Source of the DNA: Fuerstiella sp. | GTDB taxonomy: Bacteria > Planctomycetota > Planctomycetia > Planctomycetales > Planctomycetaceae | Assembly (NCBI GenBank): GCA_022843805.1 | Contig: JALHMY010000057.1 | Coordinates: 1 to 60,157 of the forward strand | Length of the DNA stretch: 60,157 nucleotides | Direction: 5' to 3' | The notes under the pieces: model-generated | Database searches by the model: none | The model's input: only the letters and a program-made list of their open reading frames with translations | What the model was told of the DNA's origin: nothing | Shown here: one piece after another, positions 45,385-55,683 of the stretch | Numbering within the stretch: the stretch's first letter is position 1 | Layout of the letters: every line of letters starts with the position of its first letter | Program-made: the position numbers and the translations under genes

Positions 45385-47799
45385 TCAATCCACAAGGCGG
45401 GCAAACGTGGAATGCTTCACGGGGCTGTCAAGACGCTGGCGAATATCACCTGCAGCGATTGAGGCCGCCAGTTCTGCAAAGACCACGTCCAGTGCTTTCA
45501 GATATCGATCGACCTGATAGAAGTCATGAGCCATCGTCATCGAACAGCTTGCCGCAACGAGAAAGCCATGATCGAGCATCCGAGTTGTCATCAGCGTCAT
45601 CAGTGCAGCGTTCTCCGGATGAGCAAAGCTCAGGCTGCACGATGCCGGTCGGCCGCCGATGACAATCGGAAGACCATGTTTCTCTCCGAGTGCCTTCCAG
45701 CCTTCCATCACGCGAGACCCCAGTCGAGCCAGATGTCCGGGGACATCCAGTCGCATCATCTTTTTGATGGCTGCGACTGCGGCTGCCGGCCCAACGCCTT
45801 CTGTCCAGTAAGTACTGGAAATGAAGGACTCCTGACATGCCTGCATCATTTCGGCTCGTCCAATCACGGCACCCATCGCAAATCCGTTACTCATGGCCTT
45901 GGCGAATACCGCCAGATCCGGATTGACCCCATACAGCCGATGTGCGCCTCCAAGGCAGAGTCTCCAGCCGGAAGAAATCTCATCGAAGATCAGCGGAACG
46001 CCGTAACGATCGGCCCGCTCCCGCACTCCTTCAAGGAATCCGGGTTCCGGATCAATTCCCCGAGTCGGCTCCATAATAATAGCGGCCAGGTCCTGTCCGC
46101 ACTGACGCAATGCTTCGTCCAGTTCATCGAGTTGGTTATATCGAAACGTGGCCACGGTTCCAGCCAGCTCGCGGGGAACTCCGGCTGGCTGCAGACCCGG
46201 CAGAAGATGGCCGTCGAGCTGACGAGCTGTTCCGGAAACACTTCCCGTACTTCCATTTCCTTCAGCAGACTGCGTCAGATTGGCTGCCAGATACCAGTCA
46301 TGCCAGCCGTGATATCCGCAGACTGCGAGTTTGCTGCGACCTGTTGCGGCCCGGGCAATTCGCACGGCCACTGTCATCGCATCACCGCCCCCGCGACTAA
46401 AACGCGCCTGCTGAGCCCATGGATGAATCTCCAGCAGAAGTCGAGCGAGCTCGACCTCATCGGCCGTCTGCTGAGTCGCCATCGCTCCCATATGAACCCG
46501 TCGAATCACCGCAGCATTCACATCGGGATCGGCAAATCCAAGGATGCACGAGAGAATTCCACAGTGCGACATATCGATAAATCGCCGACCATCGGTATCA
46601 ATCACCTCGCATCCAATGGCCTGCTCATAATAGGCTGGCCATTTTTCCGGCGCAAACATTTCCGGTCGCTTGGAAAGCAGCTGGGTTCCGCCAGGTATAA
46701 TGGTCTTGGCTTCACGGTACAGCTTCTGCACTCCTTCACCGGTCGGATGCTGCAGGCCGAGCATCTGGCGAGCATTGTCACCAAAGATTCGTTCGATATC
46801 GCGGTCGACCAGTTTCATCGTTCGGCATGCCTGACGCACCGCCAGCAGCGATTCAAGGCCAACCAGCTCAGGTTTGGCATGCTTCCAGCCATCCCATTCC
46901 GCATTGTTATCGTAGATCCAGTAAAAACCATCTCCAATCGACAGGCTGCGTCCCCGCATCTCAGACACCGGGAAGTCGCTGCCATACATCAGACGAGATG
47001 CTCCGCACGATTCGATGACCGCCTCGAAAGCACTCGGTTCGCAAATGGCCGATGTATCAAACCAGACGTTGTCCAGCCCTCGCAAACAATGAATTGCATC
47101 CACCGTGTGACCCGCATTGAATCCCCGGGCAGCATGGGCGAGTATCAGACGGGCACCAGGATACCTGCGGCACTGTTGACGAATGTACGTTTGATTCCTC
47201 GCGTCACTCAGAGCACGTGGCAGGACCATGTGCATCATGATGGCCAACGCATATTTGTCGGCCAGCTCCCATGCCCACTCCGGAAGAAATTCCCCCTGTT
47301 CCGCCTGAAACGACTCCTGCCGAGTTGCAAAAACGTGATACACCTTGAAGCCAGCAAAACCATGCTGCTTCAGCTGCGATTCCACATAGGCGGGATTGTC
47401 CTGTGGTGAAATCATCATCAGACCACGCGAACCAGCGGATCCCTGAAGAGCCTTTGCAAGAAACTGATTGGATGCATCACAGTCCAGACCCCGAACGGGA
47501 AACGGAAAATAAAGACCTTCTGTAACGACCCTGTCTCCCATCCATCGCTTCATGCAATCGACGAGCACACCATGGTCAACTTCCGGCGATCCCGCAAAGT
47601 CCTCAGGTTGCGCCTGAGGAACCAGATGTCGAAGATCATAAATGTGAGCATGAGCATCAAAGGCATTCGGAGGAACAAAGTCTCGCAGCTTACTGTCAAA
47701 TAATTCCCGATCCGCATCCGTATAACGAAATCGACCAGGATCCGCTCCATAAAGGACGGGAAACGCCGGGGCTGCAGCTTGCTTCTGAAGAGTGGACAT
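45385..47799 (-). CDS. Amidohydrolase - class III aminotransferase fusion
   Basis: An 804-residue two-enzyme polypeptide. The N-terminal half (about 40-355) is an amidohydrolase-2-type metal-dependent hydrolase: His50/His52 in AFDAHAHIYD, His in LILAHAARGFN, and Asp275 in YGSDFPV. The C-terminal half (about 370-785) is a fold-type I PLP enzyme like glutamate-1-semialdehyde 2,1-aminomutase: PGGTQLLSKRP, GYHGWHDWY, the PLP aspartate in PLIFDEISSGW, and Lys634 in VFAKAMSNGFAMGAVIG. The linker is short and charged (LQHPTGEGVQKLYREAKTI). GGAG 7 nt upstream fixes ATG 47799. The substrate is unknown; one active site may feed the other. The methyltransferase begins 24 bp downstream on the same strand. 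Confidence 0.92.
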   Translation of the reverse strand: MSTLQKQAAAPAFPVLYGADPGRFRYTDADRELFDSKLRDFVPPNAFDAHAHIYDLRHLVPQAQPEDFAGSPEVDHGVLVDCMKRWMGDRVVTEGLYFPFPVRGLDCDASNQFLAKALQGSAGSRGLMMISPQDNPAYVESQLKQHGFAGFKVYHVFATRQESFQAEQGEFLPEWAWELADKYALAIMMHMVLPRALSDARNQTYIRQQCRRYPGARLILAHAARGFNAGHTVDAIHCLRGLDNVWFDTSAICEPSAFEAVIESCGASRLMYGSDFPVSEMRGRSLSIGDGFYWIYDNNAEWDGWKHAKPELVGLESLLAVRQACRTMKLVDRDIERIFGDNARQMLGLQHPTGEGVQKLYREAKTIIPGGTQLLSKRPEMFAPEKWPAYYEQAIGCEVIDTDGRRFIDMSHCGILSCILGFADPDVNAAVIRRVHMGAMATQQTADEVELARLLLEIHPWAQQARFSRGGGDAMTVAVRIARAATGRSKLAVCGYHGWHDWYLAANLTQSAEGNGSTGSVSGTARQLDGHLLPGLQPAGVPRELAGTVATFRYNQLDELDEALRQCGQDLAAIIMEPTRGIDPEPGFLEGVRERADRYGVPLIFDEISSGWRLCLGGAHRLYGVNPDLAVFAKAMSNGFAMGAVIGRAEMMQACQESFISSTYWTEGVGPAAAVAAIKKMMRLDVPGHLARLGSRVMEGWKALGEKHGLPIVIGGRPASCSLSFAHPENAALMTLMTTRMLDHGFLVAASCSMTMAHDFYQVDRYLKALDVVFAELAASIAAGDIRQRLDSPVKHSTFARLVD

Positions 47800-48263
47800 G
47801 TCAGGACTCCGGCAAAATGCTGTGAGAGGACCTGCGATTGGCAGTTTACTGCGATTGGCAGTTTACAGTGGTGATTTTCAAGTTTGATGCAGTCCGCATA
47901 AGGAATACCGGACCCTGCATGTCACTCGGAGGGTTTGAATTCGTCCGAGTTTATCTGACTGGCGACCTCCATCAACCGCAGGAACAAACAATTTTTCACC
48001 TGCTGCCCGGAGCTCACGTTCCGTATGTCTGCTTAGCACAAGTTTGTCCTGGAGTGATTGGTCAGGCTTCGCACATGCGATTACCATTCTTGCCAGACTG
48101 CTGGTCTCGACCCGAAACGACTGATCAGGACGAGACTGCCGGTTTGTTCAATCTGCCCTCCCACACTCCGCCACATGCCCGCAGCCTCCCCACTTCCTGA
48201 CACCTGCACAGCAGTATCCGACAGAATTTCCCGCATTCGTATTTCCCTGGTAAGAGCCCGTAC
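47800..48263. other. Divergent intergenic region with a 17-bp tandem repeat
   Basis: About 460 bp between two divergent genes. It carries the tandem repeat described separately (47833-47866), close to the start of the fusion gene, and otherwise no supported gene. The Shine-Dalgarno of the fusion gene is at 47807-47810. Promoters for both directions should be here but are not recognisable by eye. Confidence 0.5.
47833..47866. repeat. Perfect 2 x 17-bp tandem repeat (operator candidate)
   Basis: TGCGATTGGCAGTTTAC occurs at 47833-47849 and again at 47850-47866, 34 bp upstream of the start of the amidohydrolase-aminotransferase gene. Identical repeats at this distance from a start can be regulator sites, but a neutral duplication is equally possible. 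Confidence 0.75.
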
Positions 48264-50584
<2,321 letters not shown>

Positions 50585-50744
50585 TCATCACGTACCGGTT
50601 ACATCGCTGATCGCTCGGCGAATCTCCGGACCAGGTGGAGCACATCTCTGGATATTCTGCAGAGTTTCGAACGAAACAACAATCAGGAGACGGCGGCGGT
50701 CAATGCTTCCCGGAAATGCGGTTCAGGCGGCGATGATTTCTTTG

Positions 50745-50778
50745 GGCAGAAAAATTTGGATGGCAGAAAAATTTGGAT
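50745..50778 (+). repeat. GGCAGAAAAAT repeat pair A
   Basis: Two perfect copies of GGCAGAAAAATTTGGAT with a 17-bp period (50745-50761 and 50762-50778). Related pairs lie at 51181, 51286 (inverted) and 60130. Confidence 0.8.
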
Positions 50779-50969
50779 GGACGGGAGGATCTGTAGAATC
50801 GATAGCGATTCGAGCCCAATGGGCCGGCCGTTTCCATAGCCATGGCAAGGGACCTTGTCATTACCCACGAAAATGGGTTTTTTGAAACGGCGTCGCGGAG
50901 CGACGATTGAATGATTGGCGCACCGGGCGTCACCCTTGCTTGCGGTGGCCCTGTTTCATCAGCTGTTTC

Positions 50970-51014
50970 ATCCGCGAAATCCGCGGTTAGAAATGGACCG
51001 CGGATTTCGCGGAT
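50970..51014. repeat. 18-bp perfect inverted repeat
   Basis: ATCCGCGAAATCCGCGGT (50970-50987) pairs perfectly with 50997-51014 around a 9-nt loop. A further AACGCGGATC follows. GC-rich CCGCGGATTTCGCGGAT units of this type are, from memory, dispersed in other planctomycete and verrucomicrobial genomes. Confidence 0.75.
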
Positions 51015-51180
51015 AACGCGGATCAATCACAACGATTCCTGCTCGACCCCGGGAATCATCCGAGTTTGTCAGCACCCATTTCGTTCGTTGTTGAATGGCA
51101 ACGCCGTGAAACACGGTTGTGTCGATTACCGCAGCGATGGAGAGCCAGGGTTCTGTTGTCCGGACGAGCAGCCAGTTGTT

Positions 51181-51214
51181 GGCAGAAAGATTATTTGGGC
51201 AGAAAGATTCGGAG
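51181..51214 (+). repeat. GGCAGAAAGAT repeat pair B
   Basis: Two copies of GGCAGAAAGATT-xxxxx with a 17-bp period (51181-51197 and 51198-51214), matching the pair at 50745 except for one A to G change. Confidence 0.75.
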
Positions 51215-51284
51215 AGAACAGGGAAACTCTCTGCGAAGGTCGTTTCGAAGCGTCGCCAGATGGGATGGCCGAGTGTCCGCGATT

Positions 51285-51362
51285 TATTTTTCTGCCCTAA
51301 AATGTTTCTGCCAATTCTTCCTCTGGTCTGCAACGTCATGACAGCTGCCGGTGCGGACAAAC
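51285..51362 (-). repeat. Dispersed element, copy 1 (inverted relative to 60081-60157)
   Basis: This 78-bp stretch matches the reverse complement of 60081-60157 along its whole length with only scattered differences and a 3-bp indel near its inner end. It carries two GGCAGAAAnAT units in reverse (51286-51296 and 51302-51312, 16-bp period), then AATTCTTCCTC, TCTGCAACG and CCGGTGCGGACAAAC. The right-hand copy is cut by the end of the window. Confidence 0.8.
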
Positions 51363-51388
51363 TTCAATTGCTGATCAACACACACGAT

Positions 51389-51418
51389 CGTTCTCGTTCT
51401 CGTTCTCGTACTCGTACT
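51389..51418 (+). repeat. Hexanucleotide tandem array (CGTTCT)3(CGTACT)2
   Basis: Five hexamer units in a row. The inverted counterpart (CGAGCA units) is at 51547-51568, with 128 bp between them, and a short related CCGTACTCGTGCTCG lies at 59613-59627. Confidence 0.8.
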
Positions 51419-51546
51419 CGATTCCGCGCGGAGCATTCAACCATGCTTCATGATGGCTTTCGGCTCTGTACAATCGGGGTTTTGAAAACTATCTTTGATC
51501 GAGATTTTTTGGCAATCAACGAGCGTTTCGTTGGTCATGTTTCTTT

Positions 51547-51568
51547 CGAGCACGAGCACGAGCACGAG
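51547..51568 (-). repeat. Hexanucleotide array CGAGCA, inverted partner
   Basis: Three and a half CGAGCA units; read on the minus strand they are CTCGTG repeats, related to the CTCGTA/CTCGTT units at 51389-51418. Confidence 0.8.
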
Positions 51569-51633
51569 TTTCGTGGCGAACGGTCGGTTATCGTCTTTGA
51601 AAATGGAATATGATCCCTGAGTCTTTCAGACCG

Positions 51634-52890
51634 CTAACGGGTGGAATCGACCGGCAGTTCGGTGTTCCAAAAAAATACGGGCACCCGGTCATCCGTGTTG
51701 TACGGGCCATGTTCCGGAACCAGCAGTGCCATCGCATTGGCATCGGCCGTAGCTCGCAGATCCGATGAACCACTCCAGGGAATAATCTCGGCACGCAGCC
51801 CCGTCCTGCCAGCTCGTACAGAAACAGGATGATAGACGGGCCGATTTCCGCCAACTCTGATGGGCTGATCCAGCATCGCAAGGCATGCCTGAGGTTTTGG
51901 ATCAGAGTATCCAATCATCTTTCGAATGGCCGTTCTCACGAACAGCTCGAAACACACGAGACTGCTCACCGGATTACCAGGCAGGCCGAAGACAAGACAA
52001 CGGTGACCATCCCGCTCAAAGACGCCGAACCAGAGCGGTTTTCCCGGTTTCATTTGAATACCATGAAATACTCGGCGAACACCTGCTTCAGCCAGCTGTG
52101 CCGGAACAAGATCCAGAGTTCCTGCGGAAACGCCTCCGGTCAGCAACAGAATATCATTCTGCAATCCCGTCTGAATTCGCTGCCGCAATTCTGTCTGGTC
52201 GTCGCGAGCAATTCCCAGTGCCACCGGAAGCCCATCCGACTGGCGAGTCTGAGCAATCAGCATGGGTTCGTTGGAATTACGTATCTGGCCGGGCCGCAGA
52301 GGCTGGCTGCCGGAAACCAGTTCATTTCCGGTTGCCAGCACGGCAACCGATGGACGCTGACGAACAGAGATCCTGTCGATTCCGAATTCAGCGAGTGTGG
52401 CGAGCTGCTGAGCAGAAATTCGTCGACCTTCCCTCAGCAGGCAGCTTCCGGCCTTAGCTGCCGCGCCCTGCCTGAGTACACAGGCTTCCGGTGATACAGA
52501 ACTGCGACTGATCGAAACTTCACGCGGATTCTGTTCATCAAAAATCGTTTGCTCAATGGGCACGACGCAGTCAGCTCCTGCGGGAAGGATCGCGCCCGTC
52601 ATGATTCTAATGGCTGTCCGGCGTGAGACAGCCAGCTGACATTGCTGGCCAGCCGTGAGCGTCGCCACAACCTCCATCCGAATTGTTCCATCGTCCGGCT
52701 GACCCTCGAACGAGCTGCTGGCAACGGCAAAGCCGTCCATCAGCGATTTATCAAAAGGGGGAGAATCATGGCTCGCCAGAATTTCGCCTGCCAGAATTCT
52801 TCCTGCGGAGTTTTCAATTGAGACTGTTTCCAGGGGTGTCAGGTGCGTTTCAGATAAAACTGCGTCAACTGCATCAGAAACATTCAACAT
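51634..52890 (-). CDS. moeA: Molybdopterin molybdotransferase MoeA
   Basis: A 418-residue cytoplasmic enzyme that inserts molybdate into adenylylated molybdopterin. Domain order is typical: the N-terminal segment with DSPPFDKSLMDGFAV, then TAGQ, IRIMTGAILPAGADCVVPIE, the MoCF/MogA-like domain with VAVLATGNEL and LLTGGVSAGTLDLVP, FGLPGNPVSSLVCFELFV, and a C-terminal beta domain. Length matches the family. No moa, mog or mobA gene is nearby. ATG 52890 has no Shine-Dalgarno. The repeat nest begins directly beyond its stop. Confidence 0.96.
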   Translation of the reverse strand: MLNVSDAVDAVLSETHLTPLETVSIENSAGRILAGEILASHDSPPFDKSLMDGFAVASSSFEGQPDDGTIRMEVVATLTAGQQCQLAVSRRTAIRIMTGAILPAGADCVVPIEQTIFDEQNPREVSISRSSVSPEACVLRQGAAAKAGSCLLREGRRISAQQLATLAEFGIDRISVRQRPSVAVLATGNELVSGSQPLRPGQIRNSNEPMLIAQTRQSDGLPVALGIARDDQTELRQRIQTGLQNDILLLTGGVSAGTLDLVPAQLAEAGVRRVFHGIQMKPGKPLWFGVFERDGHRCLVFGLPGNPVSSLVCFELFVRTAIRKMIGYSDPKPQACLAMLDQPIRVGGNRPVYHPVSVRAGRTGLRAEIIPWSGSSDLRATADANAMALLVPEHGPYNTDDRVPVFFWNTELPVDSTR

Positions 52891-52942
52891 GAAACAAGCC
52901 GCAAAAAGAAGGACAATTCATCAATGGTTTGCTGATTACGAA

Positions 52943-53052
52943 ATCAGTCGCCAAAAGAGTATGCAATTCGTGAAATTAAACCGCATACGAACTTTGGGCG
53001 ACTGATCTGAATCAACCCGACAGGTCCGGTGAACCGCGACAGGTCCGGTGAA
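52943..53052. other. Structured intergenic segment: long hairpin plus direct repeat
   Basis: An imperfect hairpin joins 52943-52964 with 52983-53006 (ATCAGTCGCC and GTATGC ends match exactly, with a 2-nt bulge and small mismatches between; 18-nt loop). Beside it CGACAGGTCCGGTGAA occurs at 53018-53033 and 53037-53052 (19-bp period). It lies between the cyclophilin stop and the moeA start on the minus strand, so it could terminate the former or form a leader of the latter. I do not recognise it as a known molybdenum-cofactor riboswitch. Confidence 0.5.
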
Positions 53053-53079
53053 ACCGGTACGTTTCGATCGCCGGTTACG

Positions 53080-53721
53080 TTATTCTTTCGCGGGGATTAC
53101 TGTCGCCTTTTTGATGTAATCCATATTGGGAAAAGCGGCCTTCAGATACGCACTGCCACGCTGCGTAATTTCTCCCTGATCGGGTGACTGTCCGTATTCG
53201 GAATTGATTTTGTCCACAACGTCCATCCCTTCGATCACCCGGCCGAATGGAGCGAATCCCATACTGTCCAGTCGTGAGTTATCTCCATAATTGATAAACA
53301 GCTGAGTAGTACGAGTATTCTTCCCTCGCATGGCAAACGTTACGGTCCCGCGCTTGTTGGATTCAACTACCGGATCATCCTTCAGAGTGGCATCGGTCCA
53401 TTTTTTCTGCACTTCCGGGTCAGCAGCCAGTCCGAACTGAACGACAAATCCGGGGACCACTCGAAAGAATCCCGCATCGTTGTAGAATCCACTGGTAACA
53501 AGTTCATGAAACCGGTCAACTCCGTTTGGAGCCCAGTTGCGATTCACTTCAATGACCACGTTGCCTTTGGTCGTTTCCAGCTGAACGAGAAACTTTTCCG
53601 GCGCAGCGCTTTGAGTTGCCTTTGCTTTTTCATCTGATTTCACCACACCGCCCAGCGTGAGTGCCGTCAGGCAGGCGAATACGATTCCTCTGCCCGTCAT
53701 GGTTATCAAACCCATTTTCAT
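53080..53721 (-). CDS. Peptidyl-prolyl cis-trans isomerase, cyclophilin type, exported
   Basis: A 213-residue protein with a signal peptide (GIVFACLTALTLGGVVKS) followed by a cyclophilin fold: TTKGNVVIEVNRNWAPNGVDRFHELV, FYNDAGFFRVVPGFVVQFG, TVTFAMRGKNTRTTQLFINYGDN and FAPFGRVIEGMDVVDKI. It catalyses proline isomerisation during folding of exported proteins. AGGAG 7 nt before ATG 53721 decides the start over TTG 53724. The FRxxPGF motif is seen as FRVVPGF; the tryptophan of the cyclosporin site is absent, as in many bacterial members. It follows the unknown exported protein by 21 bp, so the pair is one operon. Confidence 0.94.
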   Translation of the reverse strand: MKMGLITMTGRGIVFACLTALTLGGVVKSDEKAKATQSAAPEKFLVQLETTKGNVVIEVNRNWAPNGVDRFHELVTSGFYNDAGFFRVVPGFVVQFGLAADPEVQKKWTDATLKDDPVVESNKRGTVTFAMRGKNTRTTQLFINYGDNSRLDSMGFAPFGRVIEGMDVVDKINSEYGQSPDQGEITQRGSAYLKAAFPNMDYIKKATVIPAKE

Positions 53722-53728
53722 CAATTTA

Positions 53729-53733
53729 CTCCT
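53729..53733 (-). promoter_or_regulatory. Shine-Dalgarno AGGAG of the cyclophilin gene
   Basis: AGGAG, 7 nt before ATG 53721 on the minus strand, in the 21-bp gap after the upstream gene. It fixes the start at ATG rather than the adjacent TTG. Confidence 0.7.
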
Positions 53734-53742
53734 GTAGAAATC

Positions 53743-55350
53743 TTATTCCGTCGGCTGTGCCACTCGTCGCCATGACAGCCGAAGTACTCCTCCCTGCGAC
53801 TGAATACGCTCCAGCTGCAGTTGAGGAAGTCGCTTGTCAAATCCTGTCAGGTCCGTTGTTCTGCTGAACCTCGACGGCGGAAGCTTATCAAGCAGTGTCT
53901 GAGTTGTCGTCTGAATCAGCTGTGTCCAGACAGAGCCGGTTGTTCGAGTCTCTGTTGCCGGAGGAACGCTGACCGGAGGATCGCTCACCGGTGCCACTCT
54001 GATCAGGGAATCGTCGATTTGCAGGTCATGGACAACTGGCAGCTTGTCCGGGGAAGTTTCACTGCCAGCCAGTTCTCCTTCATCGGGCTGGCTCTTCGGC
54101 AATCCTCGTTCCGGGGATCCCTGTTCCGGCAGGGTTGAAAGTTCGCCGCGGACCAGAGTCCAGTGTTCCCGGTCCAGCGGTTGCCCCCGGAACGCAACCT
54201 CAGTGATATGCAGACCGCTCGATGGTCCAAATTTTGGAATGACTTCAAACGCAGAACGAACCCTGACCTGGCCATTTTCGAACCTGATCTGCAGCGGTTC
54301 AGAAGTGGCCATTTTCAGCGAGAAGATTGCCGGTTCGGAGTTGTCAGTGATTAGCCTGGAGATCAGTTTTTGCAATTCACCAATGTTTGCCGAATCGACC
54401 TCAGCATTTGCCGACTCGATCAGAGAATTCAATGTGGCATCTGTAATCACAGTTCCAGGCGGCAACAGCTGATTTGTCAGTCGCGTTGCAAGGCGATCCG
54501 AAACGATCAGCACAACGTCTTCGGTGGGCGATCGCCTCGACAGCAGTGCCGGTATGCTGACATCATTGAATTTCGAATCGTCTGAATTCGTAATGTCCGA
54601 GATGGCGTCATTGCTCGTGTTCAATGCGGGATCGGCCCAAAGCACAACAGACTGATCGTCAGAAGCAGCGTGCCAGCGTTGCTGAGGAATCTGCAACAGA
54701 CTGGTAATTCTTCGCTGCATCGACTGCAGGTTTCGACTCAGATCGGCCAGCTCCCGGTCCGCGGCCTGATCAATCTTTGGCAGGATATCAGTCGAAAGGT
54801 CTTCAGCAACCGCCTGATCAATCAGAGGACTTCGTCGAACCACTTCCTGCCATGCGATCCTGTCGGCAAGTGGCCCGATCAGGGGCGAGGCACTGAAAGA
54901 ACTGTAAACCCGCCAGGGAGTTTGCCTTGCCTGGATCGTGCCATAGCCTCGCTGTGTCAGCAGAGTATTTCCGTCGTAGAAAACGGGCTTAACGATATTG
55001 AACGTATGGTGGCCGGAACTCTCAACGAGTGCCTGAGGATTCAAACTGCGAGTCTGACTTTCGACGATGCCCGAACTGACGATTTGCAGCTGCATGCGGT
55101 GATTGTCCGGCACAATCTGCAATCGAACGTCCGTGATCGTCGTCTGACAACCCTGAACATCACTGCCAAGAATAGTTTTGGTGACAGTATCCTTCTGCTG
55201 ACGTCGGCCCTCTACGAACGGCTGAAGCAGTGCACCGCGTATGACGACCCCGGCATCCGGCGTCTGCTGAGCGTGAATTTTTGCTGCAGACAGGGAGCTA
55301 AAGATTAGAAAAAGGGTCGGCAGGCGAAATGAAGGAATCATGCCGACCAT
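53743..55350 (-). CDS. Exported protein of unknown function
   Basis: About 535 residues from ATG 55350, chosen because it gives a normal signal peptide (PSFRLPTLFLIFSSLSAAKIHAQQ); in-frame ATGs at 55404 and 55419 would add a polar 18- to 23-residue extension, and no Shine-Dalgarno helps. No known domain is recognised. Visible parts: a beta-rich N-terminal half (TTITDVRLQIVPDNHRMQLQIV, VKPVFYDGNTLLTQRGYGTI), a helical stretch with coiled-coil character (LSTDILPKIDQAADRELADLSRNLQSMQRRI), a second beta region (SLKMATSEPLQIRFENGQVRVR), and a Pro/Ser-rich linker before the C terminus. The pattern of long exported proteins ending in a basic strand-rich domain recurs in planctomycetes. It is co-transcribed with the cyclophilin. 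Confidence 0.75.
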   Translation of the reverse strand: MVGMIPSFRLPTLFLIFSSLSAAKIHAQQTPDAGVVIRGALLQPFVEGRRQQKDTVTKTILGSDVQGCQTTITDVRLQIVPDNHRMQLQIVSSGIVESQTRSLNPQALVESSGHHTFNIVKPVFYDGNTLLTQRGYGTIQARQTPWRVYSSFSASPLIGPLADRIAWQEVVRRSPLIDQAVAEDLSTDILPKIDQAADRELADLSRNLQSMQRRITSLLQIPQQRWHAASDDQSVVLWADPALNTSNDAISDITNSDDSKFNDVSIPALLSRRSPTEDVVLIVSDRLATRLTNQLLPPGTVITDATLNSLIESANAEVDSANIGELQKLISRLITDNSEPAIFSLKMATSEPLQIRFENGQVRVRSAFEVIPKFGPSSGLHITEVAFRGQPLDREHWTLVRGELSTLPEQGSPERGLPKSQPDEGELAGSETSPDKLPVVHDLQIDDSLIRVAPVSDPPVSVPPATETRTTGSVWTQLIQTTTQTLLDKLPPSRFSRTTDLTGFDKRLPQLQLERIQSQGGVLRLSWRRVAQPTE

Positions 55351-55683
55351 ACGTTTGCATGTCTGTTTGAGGGCCGAGTTGAGGGCCGAGTGAGATCCAT
55401 TCATCGTTGTGCAATCCATCTAGTCCCGAGTAATTCGTCCCGGATGAACAGGACTATTGTTACCGGCAGTTGCACGAATTTCCAGAATTCACCGACCAGG
55501 TCACGGCGTTGCGGCGATTTCTGCGGCTTTTGCCAGCCTCCGAACCAAATTCACAACTGTTCGTGAGGCCGGATTTTCCAGGAGGAGCGATTTTCCGATA
55601 GTCTGGTACACGAAGAAAGCGCATTGTAACCGATAAAACCAGAAGAATCTGTTTCAGGCGCACTCAATGGATGATGTGAAACC

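Noticed and set aside
45526..47409. A 627-codon plus-strand open frame
   Set aside because: It lies wholly antisense to the amidohydrolase-aminotransferase gene, whose catalytic motifs are intact, and its translation shows no domain or compositional sign of a real protein.
50745..51312. CRISPR-like array from the spaced GGCAGAAAnAT units
   Set aside because: Units are only 11 bp with 5-6-bp spacing inside pairs, the pairs are hundreds of bases apart and in both orientations, and there are no cas genes.
51119..51613. A 164-codon plus-strand frame with Arg-Ser and Glu-His runs
   Set aside because: The runs are simply translations of the hexanucleotide arrays; there is no ribosome site and the rest overlaps repeat elements.
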